Assembly (NCBI GenBank): GCA_003024785.1
Contig: PUQB01000293.1
Coordinates: 1-64,000 of the forward strand
Length of the DNA: 64,000 nucleotides
Direction: 5' to 3'
Source: Selaginella tamariscina
Taxonomy: Eukaryota > Streptophyta > Lycopodiopsida > Selaginellales > Selaginellaceae
Shown: piece by piece, positions 12,059 through 25,851 of the stretch
Layout: the number at the start of each line of letters is the position of its first letter
Numbering within the stretch: the first letter of the stretch is position 1
Program-made: the position numbers and the translations under genes
The notes under the pieces: model-generated
What the model saw: only the letters and a program-made list of their open reading frames with translations
Database searches by the model: none
Told to the model about the DNA's origin: nothing

Positions 12059-12261
12059 TGTAAGATACTGTATATTAGGTAACGTACCGTATATACGCAT
12101 GTGTATATACACACATGCGTAGTGACACATGGGTGGTGATCTGGCCCCATGTGTCAGCGCCACGTGTCGCATGTGTGAACATGGCAGGAGGCCTCCTGTA
12201 TATAAGCAGGGTTTTTGTAAACTAATATATCGACATTTCATTTAATATATCTGCTCTTTCA
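12059..12261 (+). repeat. 3' LTR of element 1
   Basis: 203 bp, TG...CA. Compared with the 5' LTR, the second G-box is lost (GAACATGG in place of GCCACGTGG), the C-run is one base shorter, and a few other substitutions and indels are seen. The flanking sequence continues as ATAATATATATATTTATATTCTGG, which matches arm 2. Confidence 0.92.
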
Positions 12262-13087
12262 ATAATATATATATTTATATTCTGGACAATTAATATTTAA
12301 AAATATACCTATTCTTATTTTATGTCATTTAAATCAATTTATTTTATATGTGTTGGGTCACGTCATAAAATTTTTTAATATACATCAATCTTAAGAATGA
12401 TATTTAATTCATATATTACACTATTTCAATTTACTAACTTATTAGATGTTGTGTACATTAACAGGAGAAAAATTAATTTCATCAAAAACCTTGAAACTTT
12501 AATTTAAAATTTATACACTTTAAAATAAAATAAAATAATACTTTAATAATTAAGAAAATTATGATTAATTTATATTTTATTATTTAGTTTCAAACAAATC
12601 AATTAAATATACACACACACACACATGCGCACACACGTGTATTGCAATTACAATAAACTATTTAAAGAAAATGTCATTTCTTAACATTTGTTAATATACA
12701 CATTAACATTTAACAATTAAAACTTCATTTTATTTTCATTCTAAATATATTACAAATTAAATATATATTTGTATTAGGTATCATTATTTAAAAATTAAAA
12801 ATACAAGAAGTAAAGTTTTCAAGCGTATAAATGTAAATTTCAAATTTTTAAAAAATATTATGTAAATATGATAAATTTCGGTATATTTTTTTTTTTTCCA
12901 TATTTTTTGATGTATTTTACACATATTCATACATATTTGTAAAACTATTAAAATGGTTATTAGGATGAATGTTAGTTCTAAATACTTCAATAAAGGCCAA
13001 TAAGACGTTTCTTTCTTTTAAGTGGTTATGCACATTAAAATATCAAACTTAATAAAAATACAAAGAACATAAGTTGTTAAACTAGCT

Positions 13088-13142
<55 letters not shown>

Positions 13143-13430
13143 CACACACACACAACTTCTGGACAACTAATATTAAAGATATACCTGTTCTTATTTTATG
13201 TCATTTAAATTAATATATTTATATATGCACTGAGTCACTCTCATCATCACACACATGCCGTAAAACTTTAATAAACATTTATCTTAAGAATGATATATAT
13301 ACATTGTTTTAATTTAATAACTTATTGCATGTGTGCCACCTGCAACAAGAGAAAAATGATTTCAACATAAACCATGAAACTTTAATTTAAAATTTTATAC
13401 ACTTTAAAATTAAGTTAAAATATATTTTAA
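12262..13430 (+). repeat. Local tandem duplication of AT-rich DNA, no gene
   Basis: The block ending at about 12540 (TTCTGGACAATTAATAT, then CTTATTTTATGTCATTTAAAT, then CCTTGAAACTTTAATTTAAA) recurs in the same order at about 13150-13420. The DNA just upstream of element 1 (about 6960-7329) recurs at about 12680-13090. So element 1 sits inside the first unit of an older tandem duplication of roughly 0.8 kb. A (TA)n(CA)n microsatellite at 13088-13154 lies at the position equivalent to the element 1 insertion point. Confidence 0.65.
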
Positions 13431-13674
13431 AAATAATTATTATATACATAATTGTGTAATTTCAATCCGATACTAAGTATATTCTTATTAAATGTTTTTA
13501 AATATATGTTTAAATCTTTTTATTTAATTAGATAGATATCTAATATAAAATATGATTACCTTTTCAAGTAGATTAACTTACTGACCGGAAGGTAGAAGAA
13601 TGCAGGACGTTAAATAGACGTTGGTCCATAATTGGGAAAGTAAAGAACATTTGAAGAATAAACTTAAACAAAAA

Positions 13675-15166
13675 ATGGAGGCCAGTGTCTCTTCCATGGA
13701 CGGCAGCATAAGCAGCTCTTCTCCTCCCAATGCACGCTACAGGTTTTCTACACGCACGCATATACATGTGTGCGTGTGTACTGAGGTGTATTTTCCCCAG
13801 AGCAATTGAGGAACTGAAGCAGATAATAATAGGCACTAATTGGAGCTGGAATCTACACGGGCTGCTGCAAAGGCACAAGCACAGGTGTGCGTGCGTGCGT
13901 GCGAGGTGTGTGTGTGTTGGATGTGTGTGTATCCTCATTAACCTTCACAGGTTCACAAGGCAAAGGTTAAGCAGCTGGGAAGACCTTGTTAAGACTACAC
14001 GAAAGAGCGTGATCGAGCATTACGCCAGTGCTTAGAACTCCAGCAAATGAACAACAACATTGTTTGCCTCAACAAGCCTGAAGGTATGTGTATATGTATA
14101 ATGCCAAATGCTTAATAAAACAAACAAATAAATAATATGCATAGTGCATAGTTGTGTATGTGTATGTTTAAACACGCACACATACACACATCACTTCAAA
14201 GTTTAATCTCTGAAGTGTAGTTCATATTAATTCAAATAGTATTATTAATTTAAACAGGTTCTTTGTGGTATTACGATTATCATTGATGTGTTCTTCTGTA
14301 CACAGTATATAAATAGATCTATCTAGGTATCATTTATGTTATGTACCTTATGTTGTTTGGATTATATCTATCTATATACATACATACATATATATAGAGT
14401 AGACGCACACACAAAACACAATAATTGTGTACAAGTTTAAACATTTACAGCAATGCAGTCATGTGCAAAATGCAACAAGAACATTACTACATGTGGTTGT
14501 TCTACAATATCCGCAGCTTCATATATAGCAGAGAGCCCAAGATTCAACGATCAATCTGAATGGTTCAATTTGATCTCGACTGTGGAGAGGACATCTTAAC
14601 AATGCCAGATGACTTTTTCGACGACTATACACAGGTTGATGTTCCTCCCATGAATCTGCAGGTATACTGCCAGTATACACATGTGTTTACACACACACAC
14701 ACCACACGCACTCTTATATGTAATTACAGGTTCTTTTGTTGAATATCCATACGCTTGCCTGCAGAATGGCTCGGCATTTGGCCTCGATATTAATGCCATT
14801 GAACAACACGGAGAGAACAAACACGAAGGGTTATTAGTGTGAACGATGCAGAGATGGGATTAATGATGTGCAATCTCCCAGAGAGAGGAAAGCTTCTGCA
14901 AGCAGTGTTACAAGCTGGCCCATTACTGCACACGCTCTTGTTAGCAGGACAGCTCCCACAGTGGCATACTCCGCCTCGCCCCGGGAATGGTTTCCGTTCA
15001 GAATATTCCGCCTCCGTTGCCCTGTGTTCCTGTGGTTTCCGGCTCGTTAAGCTCCCTTGAGCAGCAACAGCAGCTTTCTTGTTTAAGCGATGGCGGGACG
15101 AAAGATGAGCCGTTGGATTACATGTATAATCAACGGCTTGCAGTTCAGCACGACTCTGCTAGTTAA
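13675..15166 (+). CDS. DUF1635 family protein, arm 1 copy (frame-disturbed)
   Basis: Plant-specific DUF1635 family of unknown biochemical role. Five exons correspond to arm 2: 13675-13742, 13801-13884, 13951-14083, 14451-14661 and 14730-15166, all with GT/AG borders. Exons 2-3 encode the N-terminal coiled-coil (ELKQIIIGT, LELESTRAAAKAQAQ, ERDRALRQCLELQQMNNN). Exon 4 encodes a Cys-rich segment (CAKCNKNITTCGC) and an acidic stretch. Exon 5 encodes the family's C-terminal signature (ERGKLLQAVLQAGPLLHTLL, GQLPQWHTP). Relative to arm 2 there is a 4-base loss in exon 1, +1/-1 pairs in exons 2 and 3, two 1-base losses in exon 4 and several indels in exon 5. The C-terminus here stays in frame to TAA at 15164-15166 (ending RLAVQHDSAS), whereas arm 2 breaks there. 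It may be a pseudogene or a real gene with sequencing indels. Confidence 0.75.
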
Positions 15167-16188
15167 GCGTGATGTTAATTCTTGAAATTTTAAGATTACA
15201 TTAAAACTGGCTTGTTGACAGTCATATTAATATATTGTAAATATGTAAACTAAAAAATATTAAATACTTTTATAATTTTTAGAACACGTTTTATTTTTAA
15301 ATTTAATATTGCTTCAAAATGTATATTTTATTTTTAGACTTGCATGAATACACATACTAGTAATATTAATAAAATTAATAACAAATTTACTAAATGTAAG
15401 CTTTTAAATTATAATATTTTTAATACTGTTATATAAAGTTCAAAAGTTTTGCCTTTCTTTTATTACATATTTATATTTTATGGAGAGATGTATCACACGT
15501 GTCAATTTGTACACACGCACACGCACACGCACACGCACATAGAAAGACAAAAGTTATGAATCATGGTATGCAGGCCAGTTTTCAAACACAGGTATCACAA
15601 TTTCGTATAAGTACGTCTATTTTAAATTATATATTAATAATATATAAAAAGATAATATATAAATATTAACTTTTTAATTAGACTATATGTATATGTTCCT
15701 GTACACTTTTAATTATATTTTTATTTTAATGTTATATTATAGTATCAATATATATTAAAAAAACACATTATTAATTCCAAAATTATTAAACGTGTAATGT
15801 GTGTTTATGCATGTATAAAATATTAATAATATAATATAGAATTTAAAAAACTATATTATATTTGAGATTAAATATGAAATACCATCCACATGATTAAAAT
15901 ATAATAATATATTTATGCATGTCATTGTTGCTTGTTTGAAATTGATTGGCATTTAAGTTATTATATATCTATTCATACATGTACATACACCTATATACAC
16001 ATGTTATATGGGATGTGTATATGCATACATCATTGTTGCTTGGCTGGGAAGGCACACATGCCTTTATTTATAATAATTATACATGTATACGATTGTATGT
16101 ACATACATGTATGTACGCTTGATCGTATACAACAACGACAGTTTAATTAACAAACATTGAAACAAAAACCCTCATAGATATCCTTCAA
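15167..16188. other. Intergenic, AT-rich
   Basis: No gene is seen. 15490-15695 is the inner end of arm 1; its match in arm 2 is 26600-26840. It contains TATGCAGGCCAGTTTTCAAA, shared with arm 2, and a (CACACG)n tract at 15513-15540. From about 15.7 kb the sequence is unique and leads into the alpha-mannosidase gene. Confidence 0.5.
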
Positions 16189-16692
16189 ATGGGAAGGATA
16201 TATGCAAGAGTGTGTATATTTCTTATTTTATTTCTTGTTGTGATTAATTATGGGTGTATAATTTCACAATTTCATCCCAATCACAGACGTATAATACATC
16301 GTCCTCCCCTCTTCCTCATATGCTCAATATTCACATTGTTTCCTCATACACACGATGATGTGGGTTGGCTCAAGACCGTTGATCAATACTACATCGGCTC
16401 TAACAATTCCATACAGGTAACACCCACACACACACACGTGTACGTGTATACTAGAATATTATATATTAGAAACATGCATACATATAGGATATACGTGTGC
16501 GTGTGTACCCATCTATGTACCTTCCATGCTTATACATATATATATAATGTATAACAATACACATTTCATATATAAGCATGTAGATATTCATTAATTCACA
16601 CGCACACACACAAGCATATATTTGTTTATATAAATATTATACGTATGGGCATATACATCTTACACACTACACACAGCCTATACATAGAGCAT

Positions 16693-16725
<33 letters not shown>

Positions 16726-17544
16726 CAGATGTATAAGAATTTAATTGTGTCATAGTAATGCATGCGTGTGTATACATGTACATCCATATATAAGCTACAG
16801 ATACGTAATTGTGATATTCTTGGTTAAGTGTGTGTATGTGTGTGTTATGGGCATGTCATACACACCATATATAAAGGAATTTTTCGGTCTCTGCATATAG
16901 TGTAATAAATTGAACAAATAAATGCTTACACACGCGCGCACACACACACACACTCGAAAAACACATTATTTGAGTTAACATTTGAATGTTACAGATAGCA
17001 GCTGTACAATACATTATTGATTCAATGATAAAATCGCTGGAGGAGAATCCAGACCGCAAGTTCATATACGTTGAGCAGGTTATATATATATAGTCTCTGT
17101 GTGTGTGTGTGTGTGTTTCCTAATTATATATTGTTCAGGCTTTTTTCCAGCGGTGGTGGAGGGAACAAACACAATCAAAGCAGAAAGTTGTAAAGAAACT
17201 TGTTGATTCTGGCCAACTCGAATTCATGTAAGTCACAAACACACGCACAGACGTGTACGCTCATATATGTGTAAGAGATAACAACGCACGCACACACACA
17301 CAAACAAGTATATGGATGTGTGTAACGTTAATGTATTTCAGCAATGGAGGGTGGTGTATGCATGATGAAGCAGGTACCAGCTACATCGATATGATAGATC
17401 AAACTACACTTGGACATCGTTTTATAAAGTCACAATTTGACAAAGTTCCACGGATTGGATGGCAAATAGATCCCTTTGGACACTCTTCTGTTCAGGCTTA
17501 CCTTCTTGGAGCTGAAGTCTCTCCCTCCCTCCCTCCCTCCCTCC

Positions 17545-17580
<36 letters not shown>

Positions 17581-18158
17581 AACAATGTTTAAACAGGTGG
17601 GTTTTGATGCTTTGTTCTTTGCAAGAGCAGACTATCAAGATATTAACAAAAGACGTGCTACTCGCAGTATGGAGTTTATTTGGAGAGGTTCTAAATCCTT
17701 GGTGCATCTTCTCAAGTAATATACATATAAATTATTATCATTATTAGCTTTAACTGTAATATTGTTATTATATATGTGTTATATAGCAAGCGTGTCAATT
17801 ATATAAACATCACAATTTGTATATCATTGTTTTATGACAATATTCTACTAAAACATTGCTATCTTAAGCTAATAACATTAACTACAGTATAATATCATAT
17901 CATTTACATTAATACGTTTTTTTTTTAATTAAATAATCTTAATACGTTTCAGTAATGTTAGCATAATCCGTTTTGTTATAACATTCTGAAATATCACGTG
18001 TTTAGATTTCACAGGTATTCTTGCGAACCATTATTCACCTCCTGAAGGGATGAACTTCGACATCAAATCCAACGATCCTTTAATTCAAGTGACTATCTGT
18101 ATTATTATTAGTGTATTATGTGTATATATATATATGTGTGTGTGTGTTGTGTGTGTGT

Positions 18159-18239
<81 letters not shown>

Positions 18240-18893
18240 CACATACCTGATCAATGCATTGCAGGATAACCCTCTTCTATATGATTATAATCTCAAGAAC
18301 GTATTGATTTATATGTCAAACGTGCTCAAGATCAGGTTTTTGTGTTACTGAGTAGTTTTATTAATGATTTAAGTTTTTCCATGTTCTTTTGTTTTCTCCA
18401 GAGTGAAATTTCGGACCAATCATATAATGTGGACCATGGGACAGGATTTATAATTATGAGAATGCAAAACGTGGTTTAAACAATTAGACAAGTTGGTGCA
18501 CTACATGAACAAGTGTTGTGTGTGTGGTGTGTGTGTTGTGTGTGTGCGTCTGATACATAATATGTATATATGTACATATACATATTCCAGGATGAAACCA
18601 ATGTGTTTTACTCCACTCCATCATATATGTGGATTGCAAAAACTCTGTAAATGTCAGTTGCCTCTTAACAGAAGATTTCTTCCGTAATGTGGTGTGCGTG
18701 CGCGCGCGCGTGCGTGTGTGTTGGTTGACGCATAAGATCAGATACGCCAAACTGTTCGCACTGCTATTGGACTGGTTATTTTTTCGAGCCGGCTCTTTTG
18801 AAAGGCTATGTTCGGAGATTAATCAGCTTATCTCATGGTATCTCTCTCTCTCTCTCTCTCTCTCCTCTCTCTCTTCTTCTCTCTCTTCTTCTC

Positions 18894-18949
<56 letters not shown>

Positions 18950-19733
18950 TTAATTTATTCAATCAGGCTGCAAGACAGCTAGAGTTCTATGTTGGAAAAA
19001 ATACCATACAAAATACAGATTCTTTAGAAAGTGCCGTGGCGATCCTTCAGCATCATGACGGGGTTACTGGAACTGAACAGCAACATGTTGCCAATGATTA
19101 TGCTAACGCCTTGCATATGGTGCCTTGAGGTGTGTGTGTGTGTGTGTACGTCTATGTGACTCATACATAAGTACATATATATGCAATGTTTGTATGTGCA
19201 TGTGTGCAATGAATATATATACCATCAAAGAGGCGAGTGTAATCATAGTTATCACTAACTCAAGTGCGATCATGGTTAGCTCTAATTAAAACCATATAAA
19301 AAATAATAATATTTGATTAATTAACTATATTTTACTTATAAAGATATATAAGTTTAAATAATTATTACTCTTAATAAATAGTAACGTTTTATGTTTATTT
19401 AAATGTTGTTTTGCAGGCAGGAAAAGCGATGAATGCCGCTATATCTCTTTTGACATCTGTCTGCAAATAAGCCAAAGCAAAATTGTTTAACAGTTTAATC
19501 ACCTCTAAGTTTATACCAAATCGTTTTAAAATTATAAACAACATAAGCGTATGATGAACACATTTGATCAGGTATTATTAATTACATATATTATTAAATC
19601 GTTCTAAAGAAATAATTAATTAAAACTTTTGTACTTTAAAAAACAGTGTCCTCTGTTAAACATCAGTCATTGTCCACCATCCCAATCTAAGTTCTCACTT
19701 TGGTAAGTTGTATCTGTAAGTGTAACGTTTAGA

Positions 19734-19765
<32 letters not shown>

Positions 19766-20949
19766 TACACACACACACATTTTGTGTCTTAGGTGGTTCT
19801 CGCTTACAACTCGTTAGCTTTGGAGTCGCGAAAGAAATCATTCGTATACCTGTAAGTTACTAATAAAATTCTTAAAGATAGCCAATGCATCGTAAATAAT
19901 CAAGTTATAAATAACTGAAGTTATGTTCTTAGGAGTGTTTTCATTAACAACGTTTTATATCTTAAGTCGTATATACTTTGACTCAAGCATGCATGTGGTG
20001 TGTGGTGTGTGTGTGTGTGTGACACACAAACGCACACACACACATGCATATATGTATATATACACATGTATATACAGAAGCATAATATCTTACTAATACT
20101 CGTTGTCTATATATTAGGTTCTAGTGACATGTTACAAGTGAAGGATTCCTCTGGAATGACATTAAGTCTCAGACAATTCCTTTAGACGATGTTTCAAGAA
20201 AATTAAGACATACTTATGTGAAGGCATATACAGGAGAATATCCCAAGGATATTCCTACATACACACTTGTGTTTGGAGCTTCTATTCCACCGCTGGGATT
20301 TAATACTTACTACATCACCAACACAAACAAGTCAAATGGTAAAATCTTTACTCATTGATATTATTATACTTTAGCTTATTCAAGAACTGATTCACATATA
20401 GTTATTATTTATAAACTTACATATACTTATTAAGAATTATTTATGGTGGTGAATTGCTAACAAAGAAGAAAATATGGAGCTTTCTTCACAACATGTCACG
20501 TTAAGGCTCTCAACTACAGGACAGCTTCAACATTTCACAAATAGGAAAACTGGGGTATGCACAATAAATTATTACATATATCCTGTTATTTAATACCTTC
20601 GTGTATATAATGTATATACACTATAACAATATATGCAGGTATCTTCAACATTAAGCAGTCTTATTGCTGGTATAATTCGAGTGATGGTGTCACAGAAGAG
20701 GCTACTGGCCAGGTCTTAAATATTTGTATTTATTACTTAAGCCAATTAAGCTGGATTATGTGTATGTGTGTGCGTGTGCGTGTGATTGATGAATCTTTAT
20801 TTTATCTCAGTCTTCTGGAGCATATGTATTTCGTCCAAACTCGTCGACCTGCTATCCTGTTAACAGCGAAGGACTGGTACATTGTGTGTGATATATACAG
20901 GCATGCATGTGCATTTATATGCATCTGTTCTGACCTGTATGTTTAATAC

Positions 20950-20984
<35 letters not shown>

Positions 20985-22431
20985 ATATTAGATAGATAAT
21001 CATATGCATATATATCTTTATATGTACTTGCATAACATGTGTATCTTCTTATAACTTTGTGAATTTTGTCAGCTGAAAGTGAATATTGTGCGAGGGCCTT
21101 TGGTTCAAGAAGTATATCAGGATTCTCTCCATGGATTTCCAGGCATATATTTAGTATATTTCACAATTATTCCAGAATCTAATTTCTACTATGTCGCTTC
21201 AGTGATAAGACTATACAAAGACAAGCAACACATCGAACTAGAGTATTCTGTGAGCTACAATTACGAATATATTATCTGTGTACATATGTAAACATATTCA
21301 TACGCGCACGCGCACGCACGCACACATATATATATGAAGTTTGCATCTAGGTTGGACCAGTCCCGGTAAACTCTAGTGAGGCAGGAAAGGAGGTGGTGAC
21401 AAGAATAAGCACAGATTTAGCAAGTGATAAGACATTCTATACAGACTCGAATGGACGAGACTTTCTTCAAAGAGTATGTTCAATAAGTGTCTGTGTGTGC
21501 ATGCGTGCGTGTGGAAAATGTATTAAGTTGATTGTCTTTGTTATTCAGATTAGAGATTATAGAAGTGATTGGGAGCTTAATGTCACTGAGCCTATTGCTG
21601 GAAACTACTATCCTGTGAGTTAGATATCACTCACTCACACCACACACACACACAAGATGTACATATCACTGTTTCTCATCTCAGTTGAACCTTGGAATAT
21701 ACTTGCAAGACAATGATTCGGATATATCCGTGTTAGTCGATAGAGCAATAGGTGGCTCCAGTTTAGAAGACGGCAAAGTTGAACTCATGGTACAAAGGTA
21801 AAGATAATAATTACATATTATGTAAGGGGGTGTAGAGTTCAGGGTACGTGTGTGTACGTGTGTGCGTGTGTGTGTGTTTATTTTTTGCTCTCTTGCAGAC
21901 GTATGTTGCATGATGATCACAAGGGTGTGCAGGAGGTTTGTGAGAGGATATGCATAGGTGATGGAAATGATTGTGAAGCCTGACGGTATATTAATAATAA
22001 CATAATATACTTTAATTTATTTGTGTAAAAGCCTTATGATATGGAACATTTCATAAGTAGATTTAAATATATTAGTATAGATAAATAAAATTTAAATAAA
22101 CAACATTTATCTTACTATAATTAAACTTAATAATGATAAAATTATAGTTAATGATATTAATTACAGGTTAGAGGCCGGTTTCTGGTTAACATTGACAAGA
22201 AGCAGAACTCAGCGAGGTGGCGACGTAGCCAGGGCCAAACTATATTCCCCACTCGAGCTTCTGTTTTCCACGCTCTCAGAAAACGCCTCTAAGCCATCGG
22301 TAAACACGTTTTCTGCGACTAAGTCTGGTTACGAGTTGCCTCCAAACATTGCACTTATTACTCTCCAGGTAAAAATAATTTATTTAATTTGTTCTTTCCT
22401 TAACTTAATGTACTTATTACATTATTACACA

Positions 22432-22483
<52 letters not shown>

Positions 22484-22582
22484 GAGACCGATAGTGTTTA
22501 CTTTGATAGGAATTGGAGAACAAGGATGTGTTGCTCAGGCTTGCACATTTGTACGAGGTGTGTCCTTTTATGTGCATGTGCA

Positions 22583-22627
<45 letters not shown>

Positions 22628-22992
22628 AACTTACGGTTTTCACACTTTCAGATTGATGAAGATGACGAGTTATCCAGGATTGTTACAGTCGATATACAAA
22701 AGTTATTTGCCTTCAAAGAGGTTTGAAACACACACACACACACACACGCACACACGCACGCACTACACACGGTGTATATATACTAACATTCATTAAACTG
22801 CAGATAAAGAAGATTGTTGAACTTAATTTGTCAGCTAATCAAGAGAGAGCCACCATGAAAGTTCTAAAATGGAAGGTTGAATCCAATGGAAACTTAAAAC
22901 AGCATATTCGTGGCAAGCTAATGGATCCTCAAGACCTTGTTATAGAGATTGCTCCTATGGAGATTCGAACCTTACAAATCACTTTTGCTTGA
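16189..22992 (+). CDS. Acid (lysosomal/vacuolar-type) alpha-mannosidase, GH38, many exons
   Basis: Glycoside hydrolase family 38: removes alpha-mannose from N-glycans, expected in vacuole or apoplast. The ATG at 16189 opens a hydrophobic signal-like segment ([18 protein letters not shown]), then [16 protein letters not shown] with Zn-binding residues. Clear exons include 16189-16416, 16995-17078, 17139-17227, 17342-17516 ([19 protein letters not shown], whose Asp is the catalytic nucleophile), 17597-17715, 18015-18088, 18265-18335, 18967-19129 ([20 protein letters not shown], Zn-ligand region), 21549-21614 and 22804-22992 ([10 protein letters not shown], ending [13 protein letters not shown]). 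Intermediate exons cover the beta-domains ([43 protein letters not shown]). Single-base losses or gains interrupt exons near 17700, 18293, 18450 and 18475, and some later ones, while the homologous residues continue in the next frame. Many introns carry (TG)n or (CA)n tracts. Identity is secure; the exact exon list is partial. Confidence 0.93.
17518..17580 (+). repeat. (CTCC)n/(CT)n microsatellite in an intron
   Basis: A pyrimidine tract starts one base after a mannosidase exon border (GAA at 17516, then GTCTCTCC). The intron is only about 80 bp and consists mostly of this tract, which may also serve as its polypyrimidine tract. Confidence 0.85.
18164..18235 (+). repeat. (CT)n(CA)n compound microsatellite in an intron
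   Basis: About 38 bp of CT followed by about 32 bp of CA, between mannosidase exons ending at 18088 and starting at 18265. A TATATATATGTGTGTGTG tract lies just upstream. Confidence 0.9.
18841..18945 (+). repeat. (CT)n(TA)n compound microsatellite in an intron
   Basis: Interrupted CT/CTT tract of about 75 bp followed by about 28 bp of TA. It fills most of a mannosidase intron that ends at AG 18965-18966. Confidence 0.9.
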
Positions 22993-23086
22993 TTATAATA
23001 TTTAATTATTATAACTTCATAAATAAATTAAAATAAAGGCATGAACCCTAAACACCCTGTTTAGGGTTCTTTAATTAGGGTTCTTG
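22993..23086 (+). promoter_or_regulatory. Short intergenic spacer with a telo-box hairpin
   Basis: Only 94 bp separate the mannosidase stop from the ATG of the trihelix gene. The spacer contains a perfect 12-bp inverted repeat, GAACCCTAAACA (23043-23054) and TGTTTAGGGTTC (23058-23069), with a 3-nt loop. The arms contain the plant telo-box core AAACCCTA in both orientations. Telo-boxes are known promoter elements in plants; a role here is inference. Confidence 0.55.
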
Positions 23087-23781
23087 ATGTCTTTGAATCA
23101 CTTATTCGGGTCGCAGCAATTCGTGAGCGATCCATCCGAAAAGGAAGCAGCAGGTGGAAGAAAGGAACAGGTATGGTGCGAGCAGGCTGTATGGACACTC
23201 CTCAATGTATATGGAGAAATGGAGGCACCTAGATTGGGGCAATCTCAAAGGTATGCATCTGTACATATATGTATAATACGTATCCACACATGAAATGTGA
23301 AGGTAAGCACTGGGATGAAGTTGCATCTAGTTTGAACTCGTTTCCAAATGGGCAATGGCTGCCCAAATCGGCAATGCAGTGCAAGAACAAGATCGAGGAC
23401 ATGAAGAGAAGTATAAAGAGAAGATTCAAAAGGGTAAGCTGCTCTGTCTTCCAAGTGGCCATATTTACCAGAATGGAGACCATGTTCAAGAATGCCACTA
23501 AAGGTGTGGGAAGGAGTTTATAGATAAATGGGTGTATATTGATGTTGGGTGTGTTTTTAACAGAGCAGGCTAATATACAGTGTGGAGCAACTTCTGATGA
23601 AGAATACGGTGATGAGAGTGTGAGAAGAGGCGACATTCCATACATGAAGTCGAAGAGGAAGGCTGGTGTGGATGTACCTGGCCAGAACTGCAGCAATAAG
23701 CAGAGAAATGTTCAACAAGCGAGGTATGTATGCCTCTCACTGTGTATATGCACTTATCTGTGCTATATATACACATTCTGG

Positions 23782-23842
<61 letters not shown>

Positions 23843-24071
23843 TGCATATGTTAACATGTTAAACAGGTTCTGGGGGTGATTAAGTCACTTGGGAAACATT
23901 AGTGAGGATTAGAGCTCGAAGATGGAACACAGAGACAAATCTTGCAGATGCAGGCACAGCAGAGATTCGAACAGATGGATGGAGATGAAGAGGACCGAGC
24001 TTCTCATGAATGCACAGCTTCAGCTGGCTAAGATGATTTCGGACAGCCTGAAGAATAAACCAACAGCATAG
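23087..24071 (+). CDS. Trihelix (GT-type, SIP1-like) transcription factor
   Basis: Putative nuclear DNA-binding protein with one Myb/SANT-like trihelix domain. Exon 1 (23087-23250) encodes SEKEAAGGRKEQVWCEQAVW and LLNVYGEMEAPRLG (first helix with the conserved Trp). Exon 2 (from about 23303) encodes GKHWDEVASSL and KSAMQCKNKIEDMKRSIKRR (third helix with the conserved QCKN pattern). Exon 3 (about 23564-23722) is acidic then basic (DEEYGDESVRRGD, KSKRKAGVDV) and could hold a nuclear localisation signal. The last exon ends LMNAQLQLAKMISDSLKN and TAG at 24069-24071, matching the C-terminal helix of SIP1-type trihelix proteins. The exon 1/2 junction and the start of the last exon need about one base to read through. 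It may share regulatory DNA with the closely preceding mannosidase gene. Confidence 0.75.
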
Positions 24072-24534
24072 TTCAGAAGATACACTTGCTTGACATCATC
24101 TTGTGGTACTCTCTCTCTGCCCCTCCCCCGTCTCTCTCTCTCTACTTGGGATATGTGAAAATGGGGAGTCCTACTATGATGTGTGTTTGTTGTGTTTGTA
24201 CATGGGATATGTGGAGAATGGCAAGTCTGCTAATTGTAAACTTGTTCATGGGCCTGGTGTGTGTGGTGTGTGTGTGGTGTGTGTGTGTGTGTGTTGGTGT
24301 TTGAGAGAGGCTGAACAGAACTAGTCACGTCTCTGCTTGCGATACGTGGAGAATTCAGGTTAAAAGTTTGTGTGTCAGATGTGACATACGCGATGGGATG
24401 GCTGTAGAATTTTCAAATAATTATAATAAATTTAATTCTCTATATTTTTCAAAAGCTGGTACATTATTAAATTATTAACATAACATGTTTAGTAAAGTAA
24501 ACCACAATACTATTTGACATTTGTCTCATAGCAC
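24072..24534. other. Intergenic spacer
   Basis: Probable 3' region of the trihelix gene and promoter of the reductase gene. It contains CT-rich and TGTGTGTG tracts (24108-24145, 24255-24300) and an AT-rich stretch. No gene is seen. Confidence 0.5.

Positions 24535-25851
<1,317 letters not shown>

Larger units (their letters stand above)
7330..12261 (+). mobile_element. Ty3/gypsy LTR retrotransposon, copy 1
   Basis: An element of about 4.9 kb bounded by LTRs of about 204 bp that begin TGTAAG and end CTTTCA (TG...CA). A TGG-initial primer-binding-site candidate lies one base inside the 5' LTR, and a purine tract abuts the 3' LTR. The internal order is gag with a zinc knuckle, protease, reverse transcriptase, RNase H, integrase. 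This PR-RT-RH-IN order, with FIDD at the RT active site, places it in Ty3/gypsy (Metaviridae). Several small indels break the frames, and many differ from those in copy 2. It sits between TCATAT and ATAATATATA. The matching unoccupied sequence in arm 2 near 36345-36370 shows this is a true insertion. Confidence 0.95.
5930..15695 (+). repeat. Arm 1 of a large inverted segmental duplication
   Basis: Read in reverse complement, this segment matches about 26600-37690. Examples are 5940-6130 with 37500-37690, 12262-12960 with 35721-36350, the DUF1635 genes at 13675-15166 and 28538-30087, and 15490-15695 with 26600-26840. Arm 1 alone carries the LTR element at 7330-12261. Arm 2 alone carries a second LTR element and about 1.25 kb of extra AT-rich DNA (about 26.85-28.1 kb). 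The boundaries were judged by eye, to about 50 bp. Confidence 0.85.

Noticed and set aside
7330-12261. An env-like gene or infectious retrovirus
   Set aside because: After integrase there is only a GPY/F-type tail and the stop beside the 3' LTR; there is no room for another gene.
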